Assembly: GCF_943912825.1 (NCBI RefSeq)
Contig: NZ_CALTUX010000003.1
Span: forward strand, 12,826-76,825
Length of the DNA: 64,000 nt
DNA from: an uncultured Anaerococcus sp.
Lineage (GTDB): Bacteria > Bacillota > Clostridia > Tissierellales > Peptoniphilaceae
Direction of reading: 5' to 3'
Below, in pieces: positions 33,752 to 42,751 of this stretch (position 1 is its first letter; each line of letters begins with the position of its first letter). A model generated the notes under the pieces. The model was not told where the DNA came from. It saw nothing but the letters and a program-made list of their open reading frames with translations, and ran no database searches. Made by a program: the position numbers and the translations under genes.

Positions 33752-35932
33752 ATGGCAACAGATTTTAACAAAGAATTTATAAAATTTAAAGAAATTATAC
33801 TTAATAATAATCCAAAGGCTGATATTGATCTTATTAAAAAATCCTATGATTTTGGTGTGATAAATCATGATGGCCAAAAGAGAAATTCTGGAGAAGATTA
33901 TTTTATCCACCCAATAGCTGTAGCCGAGAATCTATCTAATATGAAATTAGATGATCAAACTATATGTGCAGGCTTGATGCATGATGTTTTGGAGGATACT
34001 CCTGTAACAAGAGATGAAATGAAAGAAATCTTTGGCGAGGAGATAACCTTCCTAGTTGATGGGGTTACCAAGCTAAAAAACTTAAATTACAACTCTCGTG
34101 AAGAAAAACAGGCTGAAAATATTAGAAAAATGGTAATGGCTATGGCTAGCGATGTTAGGGTAGTTCTAATAAAGTTAGCAGATAGGCTTCATAATATGAG
34201 AACTCTTGAGTATATGACAAGAGAAAAGCAAATTCAAATAGCCAATGAAACCATTGAAATTTACGTGCCCCTAGCCCATAGGCTCGGAATATATTCATTA
34301 AAATGGGAACTGGAAGATTTATGCTTTAGATACCAAGAACCTGATAAGTATTATGAGCTTGCTGAGATGGTAAGTGTAAAAAGGCGAGAAAGAGAAGCAT
34401 ATATTAATGAAATAATTGATACTTTGACAAAATCACTTGCCAATACAAAAATAAACTTTGAAATTTCAGGAAGACCAAAGTCTCTATATTCTATCAACAA
34501 AAAGATGGAAAGGAATAAAATCGCCTTTGAGGAAATTTATGACCTAACAGCTATTAGAGTATTAGTTGATACAATTGCTGAATGCTACGCAGTCTTGGGC
34601 AAGGTCCACTCAATTTGGAGGCCTATACCTAATAGAATCAAGGATTATATTGGTCAACCAAAGCCAAATGGCTACAGGTCCTTGCACACAACCGTATTTG
34701 GCGATGATTCAAGACCTTTTGAGGTACAAATTAGAACAAGGCAGATGCATAGGGAGTGTGAATTCGGTGTAGCTGCCCATTGGAGATATAAGGAAAATAA
34801 AAATACCAAATCAGACTTCGATGATGCTATGAGCTTTTTAAGGCAAATTGTTGAATGGCAAAAAGAAGGCGGCAGAGAGCAAAATAATCAAGAGTTTATG
34901 GAAACTCTGAAAAATGACTTTTTCTCAAGGGAAATTTACGTTTATTCTCCTGCAGGTGAGGTTTATTCATTGCCAATTGAGTCATGTACAATAGATTTTG
35001 CCTATAAAATCCATACGGAAGTTGGTAATTCTTGCGTAGGTGCCAAAGTTAATGGCAGGATGGTTCCCCTAACTCATAAACTAAAAACTGGAGACCTTGT
35101 TGAAATAATTACAAGTAAAAATTCTCAAGGACCAAGTAGGGATTGGCTTAATATCGTAAAATCAAACCAAGCCAAGTCAAAAATCAAGCAATACTTTAAA
35201 AGATATGACAAAGAAGAAAATATTGAAATAGGAAAAAGTTCTGTAATTAGGGAACTTAAAAAATATAAGCAACATTACAAGAGCCTCCTAAAGCCAGAAT
35301 GGCTAGATGAGATATCAACAGATTTAGGTTTCCCATCAGAGGATGAAATGTATGCTTCAGTAGGCTATGGAAGGACTACGCCAGAGCAAATAAGCCAAAA
35401 GCTTATTAGAAGAGAAAAAGAGCTTGAAAATCAAGAAAAAATTGACAAATCTTTTGAAATTAACAATAGGGAAATTAAAACTCAGGTTACAAATGAAATT
35501 AGGGTTTCTGATTTAACGGAAGATGTTGAGGTTAAATTTGCAAAATGTTGTACACCAGTTCCAGGGGACCCAATAGTTGGGTTTATAACTAAAGGTAATG
35601 GTATTTCAGTCCATGTAAAGACTTGCCCAAATATAATAAATTCTAAGTCACCGGAAAGACTCATAGACGTTTATTGGCAAAACCTAACAACTGATAAATT
35701 CCCTGTAAAGATTCAAATAATTTCTCTAAACAGTCCATCAACCTTATTTGAAGTATCAAAAATAATTTCGACATTTGATGTCAATATTTTAAGCATAAAT
35801 GCAAGAACAGATTCTGATGAAGGAATAATGGATCTTATAATTGAAGTTAAGAGTACACAAGAATTAGAAAATGTAATAAAAAAATTAAAGACGATAAAAA
35901 CAGTATCGGATGTATTTAGGGTGAAAAGTTAA
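33752..35932 (+). CDS. relA: Bifunctional (p)ppGpp synthetase/hydrolase (Rel)
   Basis: A 726-residue long RSH protein. The HD hydrolase domain (about 20-200) has HPIAVAENL and HDVLEDTP and looks complete. The synthetase domain (about 230-345) has PKSLYSINKKM, DLTAIRVLVD and YRSLHTTVFG. A TGS domain (about 395-455, EIYVYSPAGEVYSLP), a zinc-finger/helical region with FAKCCTPVPGDPIVGF and a C-terminal ACT domain follow. This is the single bifunctional Rel typical of Bacillota, controlling the stringent response. It overlaps dtd by one base. Confidence 0.95.
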   Translation: MATDFNKEFIKFKEIILNNNPKADIDLIKKSYDFGVINHDGQKRNSGEDYFIHPIAVAENLSNMKLDDQTICAGLMHDVLEDTPVTRDEMKEIFGEEITFLVDGVTKLKNLNYNSREEKQAENIRKMVMAMASDVRVVLIKLADRLHNMRTLEYMTREKQIQIANETIEIYVPLAHRLGIYSLKWELEDLCFRYQEPDKYYELAEMVSVKRREREAYINEIIDTLTKSLANTKINFEISGRPKSLYSINKKMERNKIAFEEIYDLTAIRVLVDTIAECYAVLGKVHSIWRPIPNRIKDYIGQPKPNGYRSLHTTVFGDDSRPFEVQIRTRQMHRECEFGVAAHWRYKENKNTKSDFDDAMSFLRQIVEWQKEGGREQNNQEFMETLKNDFFSREIYVYSPAGEVYSLPIESCTIDFAYKIHTEVGNSCVGAKVNGRMVPLTHKLKTGDLVEIITSKNSQGPSRDWLNIVKSNQAKSKIKQYFKRYDKEENIEIGKSSVIRELKKYKQHYKSLLKPEWLDEISTDLGFPSEDEMYASVGYGRTTPEQISQKLIRREKELENQEKIDKSFEINNREIKTQVTNEIRVSDLTEDVEVKFAKCCTPVPGDPIVGFITKGNGISVHVKTCPNIINSKSPERLIDVYWQNLTTDKFPVKIQIISLNSPSTLFEVSKIISTFDVNILSINARTDSDEGIMDLIIEVKSTQELENVIKKLKTIKTVSDVFRVKS

Positions 35933-36381
35933 TGAGAGCAATTATACAAAGAGTTACACAAGCAAATGTTGTAGTAGATGAGGAAAAAATATCTGAGATA
36001 AAGGATGGTTATTTAATTTTACTGGCCGTTAAAGAAACAGATACAGATGATGACCTTGCCTATATACAAAGAAAAATAAGCAATTTAAGAATATTCGAAG
36101 ATGAAGAAGGCAAGCTTAACCTAAGCCTTAAGGATAAGGGAGGGGAAATCCTATTAGTTAGCCAATTTACCTTATATGGAGATGTAAGAAAAGGTAACAG
36201 GCCATCCTTTACCCAATCAGCGAATTTAGAAAAGGCAAATGACTATTATTTAAAACTAAGAGATAATTTAATTGATGAAGGATTTAAAGTGAAAACTGGT
36301 AAATTTCAAGCTCACATGCAGGTATCTCTTACAAATGATGGTCCGGTTACAATAATTTTAGACAGTGAGAGGATTTTTTGA
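35932..36381 (+). CDS. dtd: D-aminoacyl-tRNA deacylase
   Basis: A 149-residue Dtd that releases D-amino acids (and Gly from tRNA-Ala) from tRNA. Motifs: MRAIIQRVTQANVVVD at the N terminus, the catalytic LVSQFTLYGD, and the cis-Gly-Pro region TNDGPVTIIL with the preceding GKFQAHMQVSL. The rel-dtd pair with overlapping stop/start is classic in Bacillota. Confidence 0.97.
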   Translation: MRAIIQRVTQANVVVDEEKISEIKDGYLILLAVKETDTDDDLAYIQRKISNLRIFEDEEGKLNLSLKDKGGEILLVSQFTLYGDVRKGNRPSFTQSANLEKANDYYLKLRDNLIDEGFKVKTGKFQAHMQVSLTNDGPVTIILDSERIF

Positions 36382-36983
36382 TGGAAGTTAAAAGATTTAC
36401 CCTAGGACCTGTTATGACAAATATGTACGTGGTATCTATTGATGGGAAGGGTTTTATAGTAGATTGTCCTTATCCTTCTACTGCTGTAGATAAGTATATT
36501 GAGGATAATAATATTAAGATAGAATTTATTTTACAAACACATACTCACTTTGACCACGTGACAGGACTTAAGTATTATAAAGATAGGTATGGTGTTCCAG
36601 TTTATGCTAGCGAGGAAGCAAAAGATATAGCTGAAGATAAAAATTATAATCTAGGACATCATTTAGGAAATCTAGAAGTACCAATTGATATTTTTCTAAA
36701 AGATAATGAAGTATTTAGTAAATATAATATTAGAGCAATCAAAACTCCGGGTCATACCATTGATTCTATGTGTTTTGTCATAGATAAGGCAATATTTACT
36801 GGGGATACACTTTTTAGATTATCAATAGGTAGGACAGATTTTCCAGGCGGGTCAATGGTAGAAATAATAGATTCTATCAAAAATAAACTTGCAAGCTTTG
36901 GCAGGGATTATATAATTTATCCTGGACATAACGAAGAAAGCCTTTTGGGCTTTGAATTAGATAATAATCCATTTTTAAATTAA
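36381..36983 (+). CDS. Metallo-beta-lactamase-fold hydrolase (glyoxalase II-like)
   Basis: A 200-residue MBL-fold hydrolase. The metal motif TTHFDH-type appears as THTHFDHVTGL, further ligands in TPGHTIDSMCF, FTGDTLF and IIYPGHNEES. The size and motif set are those of small hydroxyacylglutathione-hydrolase-like proteins found between dtd and the histidyl/aspartyl-tRNA synthetase genes. The ATG at 36381 overlaps the dtd stop by one base and follows GAGAGGA. Substrate not established. Confidence 0.88.
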   Translation: MEVKRFTLGPVMTNMYVVSIDGKGFIVDCPYPSTAVDKYIEDNNIKIEFILQTHTHFDHVTGLKYYKDRYGVPVYASEEAKDIAEDKNYNLGHHLGNLEVPIDIFLKDNEVFSKYNIRAIKTPGHTIDSMCFVIDKAIFTGDTLFRLSIGRTDFPGGSMVEIIDSIKNKLASFGRDYIIYPGHNEESLLGFELDNNPFLN

Positions 36984-36994
36984 TGGGAGGAAAT

Positions 36995-38743
36995 ATGGAA
37001 TTTAAAAGAACAAATATGTGTGGAAGCTTAAGAATTGAAGACTTAGGCAAAGAAGTAGTTTTAATGGGTTGGGTTGGTAAAAAACGTAACCTAGGATCTC
37101 TTGTATTTATAGATTTAAGAGATAAGACAGGTATCAGCCAAATTGTAGTTAGAGAAGAAGATGCTGATAACTATCAGGTTGCAAAAAGCTTAGCTCAAGA
37201 ATATGTAATAGAAGTTAAGGGAAAAGTTTTTGAAAGAGAAAGCAAAAACCCAGAGATTCCTACAGGCGATATAGAAATAATCGCTGACAAGATCAATATC
37301 CTTGATAAGGCAAAAACACCACCAATCTACGTCAAGGATGATGATGATGTTAGCGAAAATTTAAGGCTAAAATATAGATATCTTGATATGAGAAAACCAT
37401 CTGTTCAAAGAAATCTAAAACTTAGGTCAGATATTGTTAGGACCATGAGAGAATACATGTATGACAATGATTTTACAGAAGTAGAAACACCTTTCCTAAC
37501 AAAACCAACTCCAGAAGGAGCTAGGGACTACCTTGTACCATCAAGAATTAATTCAGGCAAGTTTTATGCCCTACCACAATCACCACAGTTACTAAAACAA
37601 ATTTTGATGATAGGGTCTCTAGATAGATATTTCCAAGTAGTAAAATGTTTTAGGGACGAGGACTTAAGAGCAAATAGGCAACCAGAATTTACTCAGCTTG
37701 ACCTTGAGATGAGCTTTTCAAACCAAGATGATGTAATAGCAATGAACGAAGGTTTGTTAAAGACCTTATTTGATAAGTACACAGACTATGATTTAAAACT
37801 ACCAATAGCAAGGATGGATTATAGTGAAGCGATCGAATCATACGGATCAGATAAGCCAGATTTAAGATACGGTTATAAAATTCAAGATGTATCTGATATA
37901 TTTGTAGATAGCGATTTTAAAGTATTTTCAGATAATACAACAGATGGTAAATCTGTAAGGGCTATTAACTTTACAGGTTTAGAAGATAAATATTCAAGAA
38001 AACAACTTGATAAATTAACAGATTTTGTAAAAGATTATGGACTAAAAGGTCTATCTTATGTTAAATTTAACTCTGATATGCAATCATCTATCAAAAAATT
38101 CCTAACTGATGAAATCATAGAAGGTCTAAAAGAGAAATTAGGGGCAAAAGAAGGAGATTTAATATTCCTAGCAGCTGATAAGGATAAAACAGTCCTAGAA
38201 GCCTTAGGAGCCCTAAGAGTAAAAATCGCTAAAGATAATAATCTTTACGAAAAAGAATATGCCCTAACTTGGGTAGTAAATTTCCCAATGTTTGAATACA
38301 GTGAAGAAGAAGATAGGTATGTTGCTCAACACCATCCTTTTACAATGATGAACGAAGAAGACATAGACCTACTTGAAACTCATCCAGAAAAGGTAAGAAC
38401 TCAAGCATACGACATAGTTATAAATGGTGATGAGATGGGTGGAGGCTCAGTAAGGATTAATAATTCAGACTTACAAGAAAGAGTCTTTAAAGCTTTAAAA
38501 CTAAGCAAGGAAGATATAGAAAACAAATTTGGTTTCTTTATTGAAGCCCTACAATATGGTACACCACCACATGCAGGACTTGCTTATGGTCTCGATAGAT
38601 TATTGATGCTATTTGCAAAAACTGATAATATCAAAGACATAATTGCCTTCCCTAAGACACAATCAGCAACTTGCCCTCTAACTGAAGCTCCATCAATCGT
38701 TGATGACAAGGCTTTAGATGAGTTGAATATTAAATTGAGGTGA
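36995..38743 (+). CDS. aspS: Aspartyl-tRNA synthetase
   Basis: A 582-residue bacterial-type class IIb synthetase. An N-terminal OB anticodon domain (VLMGWVGKKRNLG) is followed by motif 2 FRDEDLRANRQPEFTQLD, a bacterial GAD insertion (about 285-410) and motif 3 GLAYGLDRLLML. The start at ATG 36995 follows GGGAGGA; an in-frame ATG at 36983 sits on the previous stop and has no site. In most Bacillota hisS lies just before aspS; here it is missing. No T-box leader is visible. Confidence 0.96.
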   Translation: MEFKRTNMCGSLRIEDLGKEVVLMGWVGKKRNLGSLVFIDLRDKTGISQIVVREEDADNYQVAKSLAQEYVIEVKGKVFERESKNPEIPTGDIEIIADKINILDKAKTPPIYVKDDDDVSENLRLKYRYLDMRKPSVQRNLKLRSDIVRTMREYMYDNDFTEVETPFLTKPTPEGARDYLVPSRINSGKFYALPQSPQLLKQILMIGSLDRYFQVVKCFRDEDLRANRQPEFTQLDLEMSFSNQDDVIAMNEGLLKTLFDKYTDYDLKLPIARMDYSEAIESYGSDKPDLRYGYKIQDVSDIFVDSDFKVFSDNTTDGKSVRAINFTGLEDKYSRKQLDKLTDFVKDYGLKGLSYVKFNSDMQSSIKKFLTDEIIEGLKEKLGAKEGDLIFLAADKDKTVLEALGALRVKIAKDNNLYEKEYALTWVVNFPMFEYSEEEDRYVAQHHPFTMMNEEDIDLLETHPEKVRTQAYDIVINGDEMGGGSVRINNSDLQERVFKALKLSKEDIENKFGFFIEALQYGTPPHAGLAYGLDRLLMLFAKTDNIKDIIAFPKTQSATCPLTEAPSIVDDKALDELNIKLR

Positions 38744-38749
38744 TATGAA

Positions 38750-39169
38750 ATGTCAATGACTAAAGAAGGTTTAGTCCTTGAAAATAATAATGGCAATTTA
38801 AAAATCCAAGTAGATAGGAACTCTGCTTGCGGCTCTTGTGCTGCAAATGGATCTTGTGCTGAAAGAAAATCAACTATAATTGAAATGTTTTCAGCAGATG
38901 ATATAAAAAAGGGAGATACTGTGCTTTTACAAAGTGATGCAAGCCAGATAAACAAATTATCTGCCATAGTTTATGTATTTCCAATGATAATGGTAATGAT
39001 AGGTGCTATAGGTCCATCATTATTATTTAAAAATTCAAACTTGGATTTAAATCTTATTTCCTTGTTAAGTGTATTAGTATTTTTAGCTATCTCAATTTTG
39101 ATAATGAGAAAAGTAGATAAGAGATTTAAAAAAGAACAGCTAATGAAAATTAGGAAAATAAATAAATAA
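38750..39169 (+). CDS. RseC/MucC-like membrane protein with Cys cluster
   Basis: A 139-residue protein. A cytoplasmic N-terminal part with the cysteine motif ACGSCAANGSCAE (four Cys-type spacing C-x2-C-x5-C) precedes two membrane helices (about 68-90 and 97-118) and a basic tail. This is the RseC/MucC (SoxR-reducing system) layout. In other bacteria such proteins accompany RnfABCDGE or redox regulators; no such genes lie nearby here. AGGTGA precedes the start. Role inferred from family only. Confidence 0.8.
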   Translation: MSMTKEGLVLENNNGNLKIQVDRNSACGSCAANGSCAERKSTIIEMFSADDIKKGDTVLLQSDASQINKLSAIVYVFPMIMVMIGAIGPSLLFKNSNLDLNLISLLSVLVFLAISILIMRKVDKRFKKEQLMKIRKINK

Positions 39170-39205
39170 TATTGATAATTCAATATGGGATAAGGGAGTG
39201 AAAAA

Positions 39206-40525
39206 ATGGCCTTACCAATAGTAACCTTAGTAGGTAGAACAAATGTAGGTAAATCCACACTATTTAATAGATTAGTTGGCAAAAGAAAATCGATAACTGA
39301 AGATGTATCTGGCGTAACAAGAGATAGGATTGTTGACAAAGTTGAATGGCAAAATAACGAATTTCAATTGGTTGACACTGGTGGTATAGATATATCAAGT
39401 AAAGAGATGATGAATGTCGAAATAAAAGGACAAGTTGAGAAAGCCCTTCTTGAGACTAATTTAATCTTATTTGTAGTCGATGGCAAAGAAGGGGTAAATC
39501 CTCACGATGTCGACATTGCAAATGAAATTAGAAAATATAATAAGCCTGTAATAATAGTAGCCAATAAGGTAGATAATATGGTCATGCCAGATGATATTTA
39601 CGATTTTTATCAATTTGGCTTTGATGATCTAAAAATAATTTCAGCAGAACAAGCAAAGGGCTTAGGAGATCTTTTAGATGCTATTACATCTTATATTGAT
39701 TTCTCTCAATTTGACTCACCAGAAGATGAAACAAGGATTGCTATAATTGGTAAACCAAATGCTGGCAAAAGCTCGCTTGTAAACCTACTCTTAAACGAAG
39801 ACAGGATGATTGTTACAAATATTGCGGGCACTACAAGAGATGCTGTAGATTCTTATTGGCAATATAATGACAAGAACTACGTCTTAATTGATACTGCAGG
39901 CCTAAGAAGAAAGGCAAAAGTCAAAGAAAATATCGAATATTATGCAAATCAAAGGACATTTGATGCTGTAGATAGTGCTGAAATTTGCTTGTTTTTGATA
40001 GATGCTACAGTGGGAGTAACTGAGCAGGACGCAAAGATTGCAGGATATGCCCATAACAATAAAAAAGCAATAATAATTGCAGTTAATAAATGGGATTTGG
40101 TAGAAAAAGATACCAATACCATGGCAGATATGGAAAAAAGAATAAGAGAAACCCTATCTTTTGCAATGTATGCACCAATTGTCTTTATATCAGTTAAGGA
40201 TAATAAGAGGATAGATACCCTACTAGATATGATAGAAGCAGTTGATAATAACTACAGGATGAGGATTAAGACTGGTGTTTTAAATACAATTTTACAAGAT
40301 GCAATGCTACTAAATCCACCTCCACAAGATAAGGGTAAGAGACTTAAGATTTATTATATGAGCCAGGTAGGAACAATGCCTCCAAAATTCTTATTATCGA
40401 TAAATGATAGGGAATTAATCCACTTCTCATATACTAGATATCTTGAGAATCAAATTAGGCAAAATTATGCCTTAGTAGGGGTTCCATTTAGCTTTGTATT
40501 TAAAGAACATAAGGAAAAATCATGA
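39206..40525 (+). CDS. der: Ribosome-assembly GTPase Der (EngA)
   Basis: A 439-residue Der with two tandem G domains and a C-terminal KH-like domain. The first domain has GRTNVGKSTLFN, DTGGID and NKVD; the second has GKPNAGKSSLVN, DTAGLRRK and NKWD. Der helps mature the 50S subunit. GGGAG precedes the ATG. It overlaps plsY by 4 bases; the der-plsY-gpsA order is conserved in Bacillota. Confidence 0.97.
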   Translation: MALPIVTLVGRTNVGKSTLFNRLVGKRKSITEDVSGVTRDRIVDKVEWQNNEFQLVDTGGIDISSKEMMNVEIKGQVEKALLETNLILFVVDGKEGVNPHDVDIANEIRKYNKPVIIVANKVDNMVMPDDIYDFYQFGFDDLKIISAEQAKGLGDLLDAITSYIDFSQFDSPEDETRIAIIGKPNAGKSSLVNLLLNEDRMIVTNIAGTTRDAVDSYWQYNDKNYVLIDTAGLRRKAKVKENIEYYANQRTFDAVDSAEICLFLIDATVGVTEQDAKIAGYAHNNKKAIIIAVNKWDLVEKDTNTMADMEKRIRETLSFAMYAPIVFISVKDNKRIDTLLDMIEAVDNNYRMRIKTGVLNTILQDAMLLNPPPQDKGKRLKIYYMSQVGTMPPKFLLSINDRELIHFSYTRYLENQIRQNYALVGVPFSFVFKEHKEKS

Positions 40526-41100
40526 AGTACCTATTAATTTGTGTGATAGCATATGTAATCGGTTCAATTCCAGCTGGATATGCTATAGGAAAAATATTTT
40601 TCAAAAAAGACATAAGAAAAATGGGGTCAGGAAATGTAGGAAGTACAAATGCCTTGAGAAATTTTGGAAAATTAGCTGGTCTTGGAACTTTTCTATTTGA
40701 TTTCTTAAAGGCAATTATTGCCTGTTTAATAGGAAGTAAGATTGCTGGAGAAAATGGTATGTACCTAGCTATGTTTTTTGTAGTTATAGGTCATATGTAT
40801 AGCTTTATACTTAATTTTAAGGCAGGCAAAGGCATAGCGACAATTTTTGGGGCCTTAGTTTATATTAATCCAGTATTTGCCCTAACTCTTTTTGCAGTAT
40901 TTCTAGCTGTGTTTCTTACAAGCAGGATTGTATCATTAGCATCAATAAGTGCTGCCTTTGTGGCTATATTTTATGGTTTATATAAGTTTGGAATAACTAA
41001 TTTTACAATTTGTTTAGTTATACTTGCTTTATTAATACTTTATAAGCATAAAGATAATTTTAAAAGACTAATTAAGGGTGAAGAGAAAAAAATATTTTAG
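40522..41100 (+). CDS. plsY: Acyl-phosphate glycerol-3-phosphate acyltransferase PlsY
   Basis: A 192-residue membrane enzyme making lysophosphatidic acid from acyl-phosphate and glycerol-3-phosphate. Five or six helices are interspersed with the conserved motifs GSIPAGYAIGK, GSGNVGSTNALRN and FNAGKG-type KAGKGIAT. It is followed after 8 bases by gpsA, which supplies its glycerol-3-phosphate substrate, so two consecutive steps of phospholipid synthesis are coupled. Confidence 0.95.
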   Translation: MKYLLICVIAYVIGSIPAGYAIGKIFFKKDIRKMGSGNVGSTNALRNFGKLAGLGTFLFDFLKAIIACLIGSKIAGENGMYLAMFFVVIGHMYSFILNFKAGKGIATIFGALVYINPVFALTLFAVFLAVFLTSRIVSLASISAAFVAIFYGLYKFGITNFTICLVILALLILYKHKDNFKRLIKGEEKKIF

Positions 41101-41108
41101 GTGATTAA

Positions 41109-42092
41109 ATGACAATATCAATTTTAGGAGCTGGTTCCTGGTCAACAGCCATAGCCAATATCCTTGCAGAAAAAGAAGATGTTTTGATATATGCAAGAGA
41201 TCAAAAATTAGCAGAAGAAATAAATTCTAAGCATGTAAACTCAAAATATTTCCCTGATATACAGTTAAGCCAAAAGATAAAATCTACTTCTGACTTAAAA
41301 GAGATTTATTCAAATAAATATATAGTTAATGGTATACCAACCCAGAATATTAGGTCAGTTTTAGAAAAATCTAAGGATTATTTAAAAAGTGATCATATTA
41401 TAATTAATTTATCAAAAGGCCTCGAGTTAAATACCCATAAGAGAATATCAGAAATTTTTAGAGACTTTAATAAGGAACTTAAATTTGCGGTATTAAGTGG
41501 GCCATCACATGCTGAAGAAGTTATTTTGAAGATGCCTACAACTATTGTCTGTGCTTGTGAAGATGAAAATTTAGCAAAAGAACTACAGAGTCTTTTTGTG
41601 AGAGATTACTTTAGGGTTTACTCATCACAGGATGTAATTGGAGTAGAGCTAGGCGGAGCTATTAAAAATATACTTGCTTTTGGAATAGGTATGACAAGTG
41701 GACTTGGTTATGGAGATAATGCGAAAGCTGCTCTCATAACTAGGGGTATTCACGAAATGAATAGGTTCGCTAAAGCTTTTGGCGCTAATTCAAAAACAAT
41801 CAACGGTCTTGCTGGTGTAGGGGATTTGATTGTAACGGCTACTAGTAAACATTCTAGAAATAATAGAGCTGGAATTTTAGTAGGCCAAGGTTTAAGCGTG
41901 GAAGACCTTGAAAAAGAAATCCACATGGTTGTTGAAGGTATACCAACCACAAAGTCTGTATATGAGTTGGCAAAAGAAAAAAATGTTGAGCTTCCTATAA
42001 CTAATGAAATATATGAAGTCCTATTTAAGGGAAAAGACTGTGACCAATCAGTCAGAGATCTAATGATGAGAGAGATTAAGAGTGAATATTAA
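41109..42092 (+). CDS. gpsA: NAD(P)-dependent glycerol-3-phosphate dehydrogenase
   Basis: A 327-residue dehydrogenase forming sn-glycerol-3-phosphate from dihydroxyacetone phosphate. The N-terminal Rossmann motif is ILGAGSWSTAIANIL. Later come SGPSHAEEV, the catalytic Lys in ELGGAIKNILAFGIG, GLAGVGDLIVTATS and SRNNRAG. Length is standard. AGGTGA precedes the ATG. Last gene of the der-plsY-gpsA unit. Confidence 0.96.
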   Translation: MTISILGAGSWSTAIANILAEKEDVLIYARDQKLAEEINSKHVNSKYFPDIQLSQKIKSTSDLKEIYSNKYIVNGIPTQNIRSVLEKSKDYLKSDHIIINLSKGLELNTHKRISEIFRDFNKELKFAVLSGPSHAEEVILKMPTTIVCACEDENLAKELQSLFVRDYFRVYSSQDVIGVELGGAIKNILAFGIGMTSGLGYGDNAKAALITRGIHEMNRFAKAFGANSKTINGLAGVGDLIVTATSKHSRNNRAGILVGQGLSVEDLEKEIHMVVEGIPTTKSVYELAKEKNVELPITNEIYEVLFKGKDCDQSVRDLMMREIKSEY

Positions 42093-42094
42093 TT

Positions 42095-42122
42095 TTTACA
42101 TATGTCGAAATTAGGATATAAT
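42095..42122 (+). promoter_or_regulatory. Promoter for sepF
   Basis: TTTACA (42095-42100), a 16-base spacer and a perfect TATAAT (42117-42122), placed 38 bases ahead of the sepF start. AAAGGGTGG supplies the ribosome site. Confidence 0.65.
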
Positions 42123-42160
42123 AAGTGTAAGAATTAAAAAGAAAACAAAGGGTGGTTTAA

Positions 42161-42724
42161 ATGTTAGATAGGTTTAAAGAATTCATCGGTATAGATGATA
42201 ATTACGATGATTATGATGACGATCAAATGTATTATGATGAAGAAGAAACTGATGAAGATAAAAGCGAACGTAAAACTTACAGTAATTTGATTGATGATGA
42301 TAAAACTCCATCATATTCATCAAATACATTTTCATCAAATTCTTATAGTAAAAACGATGATTATACTTATAAGGGTTCATATACTAGTAGTAAGGATGAC
42401 AATATAGTAAGTATGAATAGCAACAATTTTTCTAGGAGTAGTAGTAATATGAGAATTTCAATTCAAGAACCATTAGATTATGATAATGACGCGCCAGTAG
42501 TAATAGAAGAAATCCTAAAAAATAGAGTGGTAGTACTTAACTTAGAGATGGTTGATAATGACCTAAGAATGAGAATATTCGATTTTGTAAGCGGAGCTGT
42601 ATATGCTCTTAAGGGTAATATGAAAAAAGTTACAAAAGGTATTTTTGTAATAACACCAAATGGTGTTGAAATAGATTCTTTTGTAGCAGATCAAATTTCA
42701 GAAGGAAATTATAACCAATTATAG
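42161..42724 (+). CDS. sepF: Cell division protein SepF
   Basis: A 187-residue SepF, an FtsZ-binding protein that anchors the Z-ring through an N-terminal amphipathic helix (MLDRFKEFIG). Next come about 90 residues of Asp/Tyr- then Ser/Asn-rich low complexity linker. The C-terminal globular domain (about 100-187) has RISIQEPLDYD, RVVVLNLEMVDNDLRMRIFDFVSGAVYALKG split over two strands and helices, and FVITPNGVEI. The preceding ylmE and following ylmG genes that usually flank sepF are absent. Confidence 0.93.
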   Translation: MLDRFKEFIGIDDNYDDYDDDQMYYDEEETDEDKSERKTYSNLIDDDKTPSYSSNTFSSNSYSKNDDYTYKGSYTSSKDDNIVSMNSNNFSRSSSNMRISIQEPLDYDNDAPVVIEEILKNRVVVLNLEMVDNDLRMRIFDFVSGAVYALKGNMKKVTKGIFVITPNGVEIDSFVADQISEGNYNQL

Positions 42725-42751
42725 ATCGATTAAGTTCGATCTTTTATTTTT
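42724..42751 (+). terminator. Terminator between sepF and ylmH
   Basis: GATCGA (42724-42729) pairs with TCGATC (42736-42741), followed by TTTTATTTTT. It overlaps the last base of the sepF stop and its T-run touches the ylmH ATG at 42752. Confidence 0.75.

Noticed and set aside
34566..34772. Short plus-strand frame inside the rel gene
   Set aside because: Frame-shifted shadow of the synthetase domain without a ribosome site.
36984..36994. T-box leader ahead of aspS (and likewise alaS at 53065-53073)
   Set aside because: Only 11 and 9 bases separate these genes from the preceding stops, too short for any leader.
40494..40700. Plus-strand frame overlapping the der/plsY junction
   Set aside because: It is plsY read out of frame; the plsY product is unmistakable.
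42183..42380. Low-complexity repeats (GAT/TAT/AGT-rich) in sepF as a possible tandem repeat
   Set aside because: They encode the Asp/Tyr- and Ser/Asn-rich linker usual in SepF; no exact repeat unit was found.
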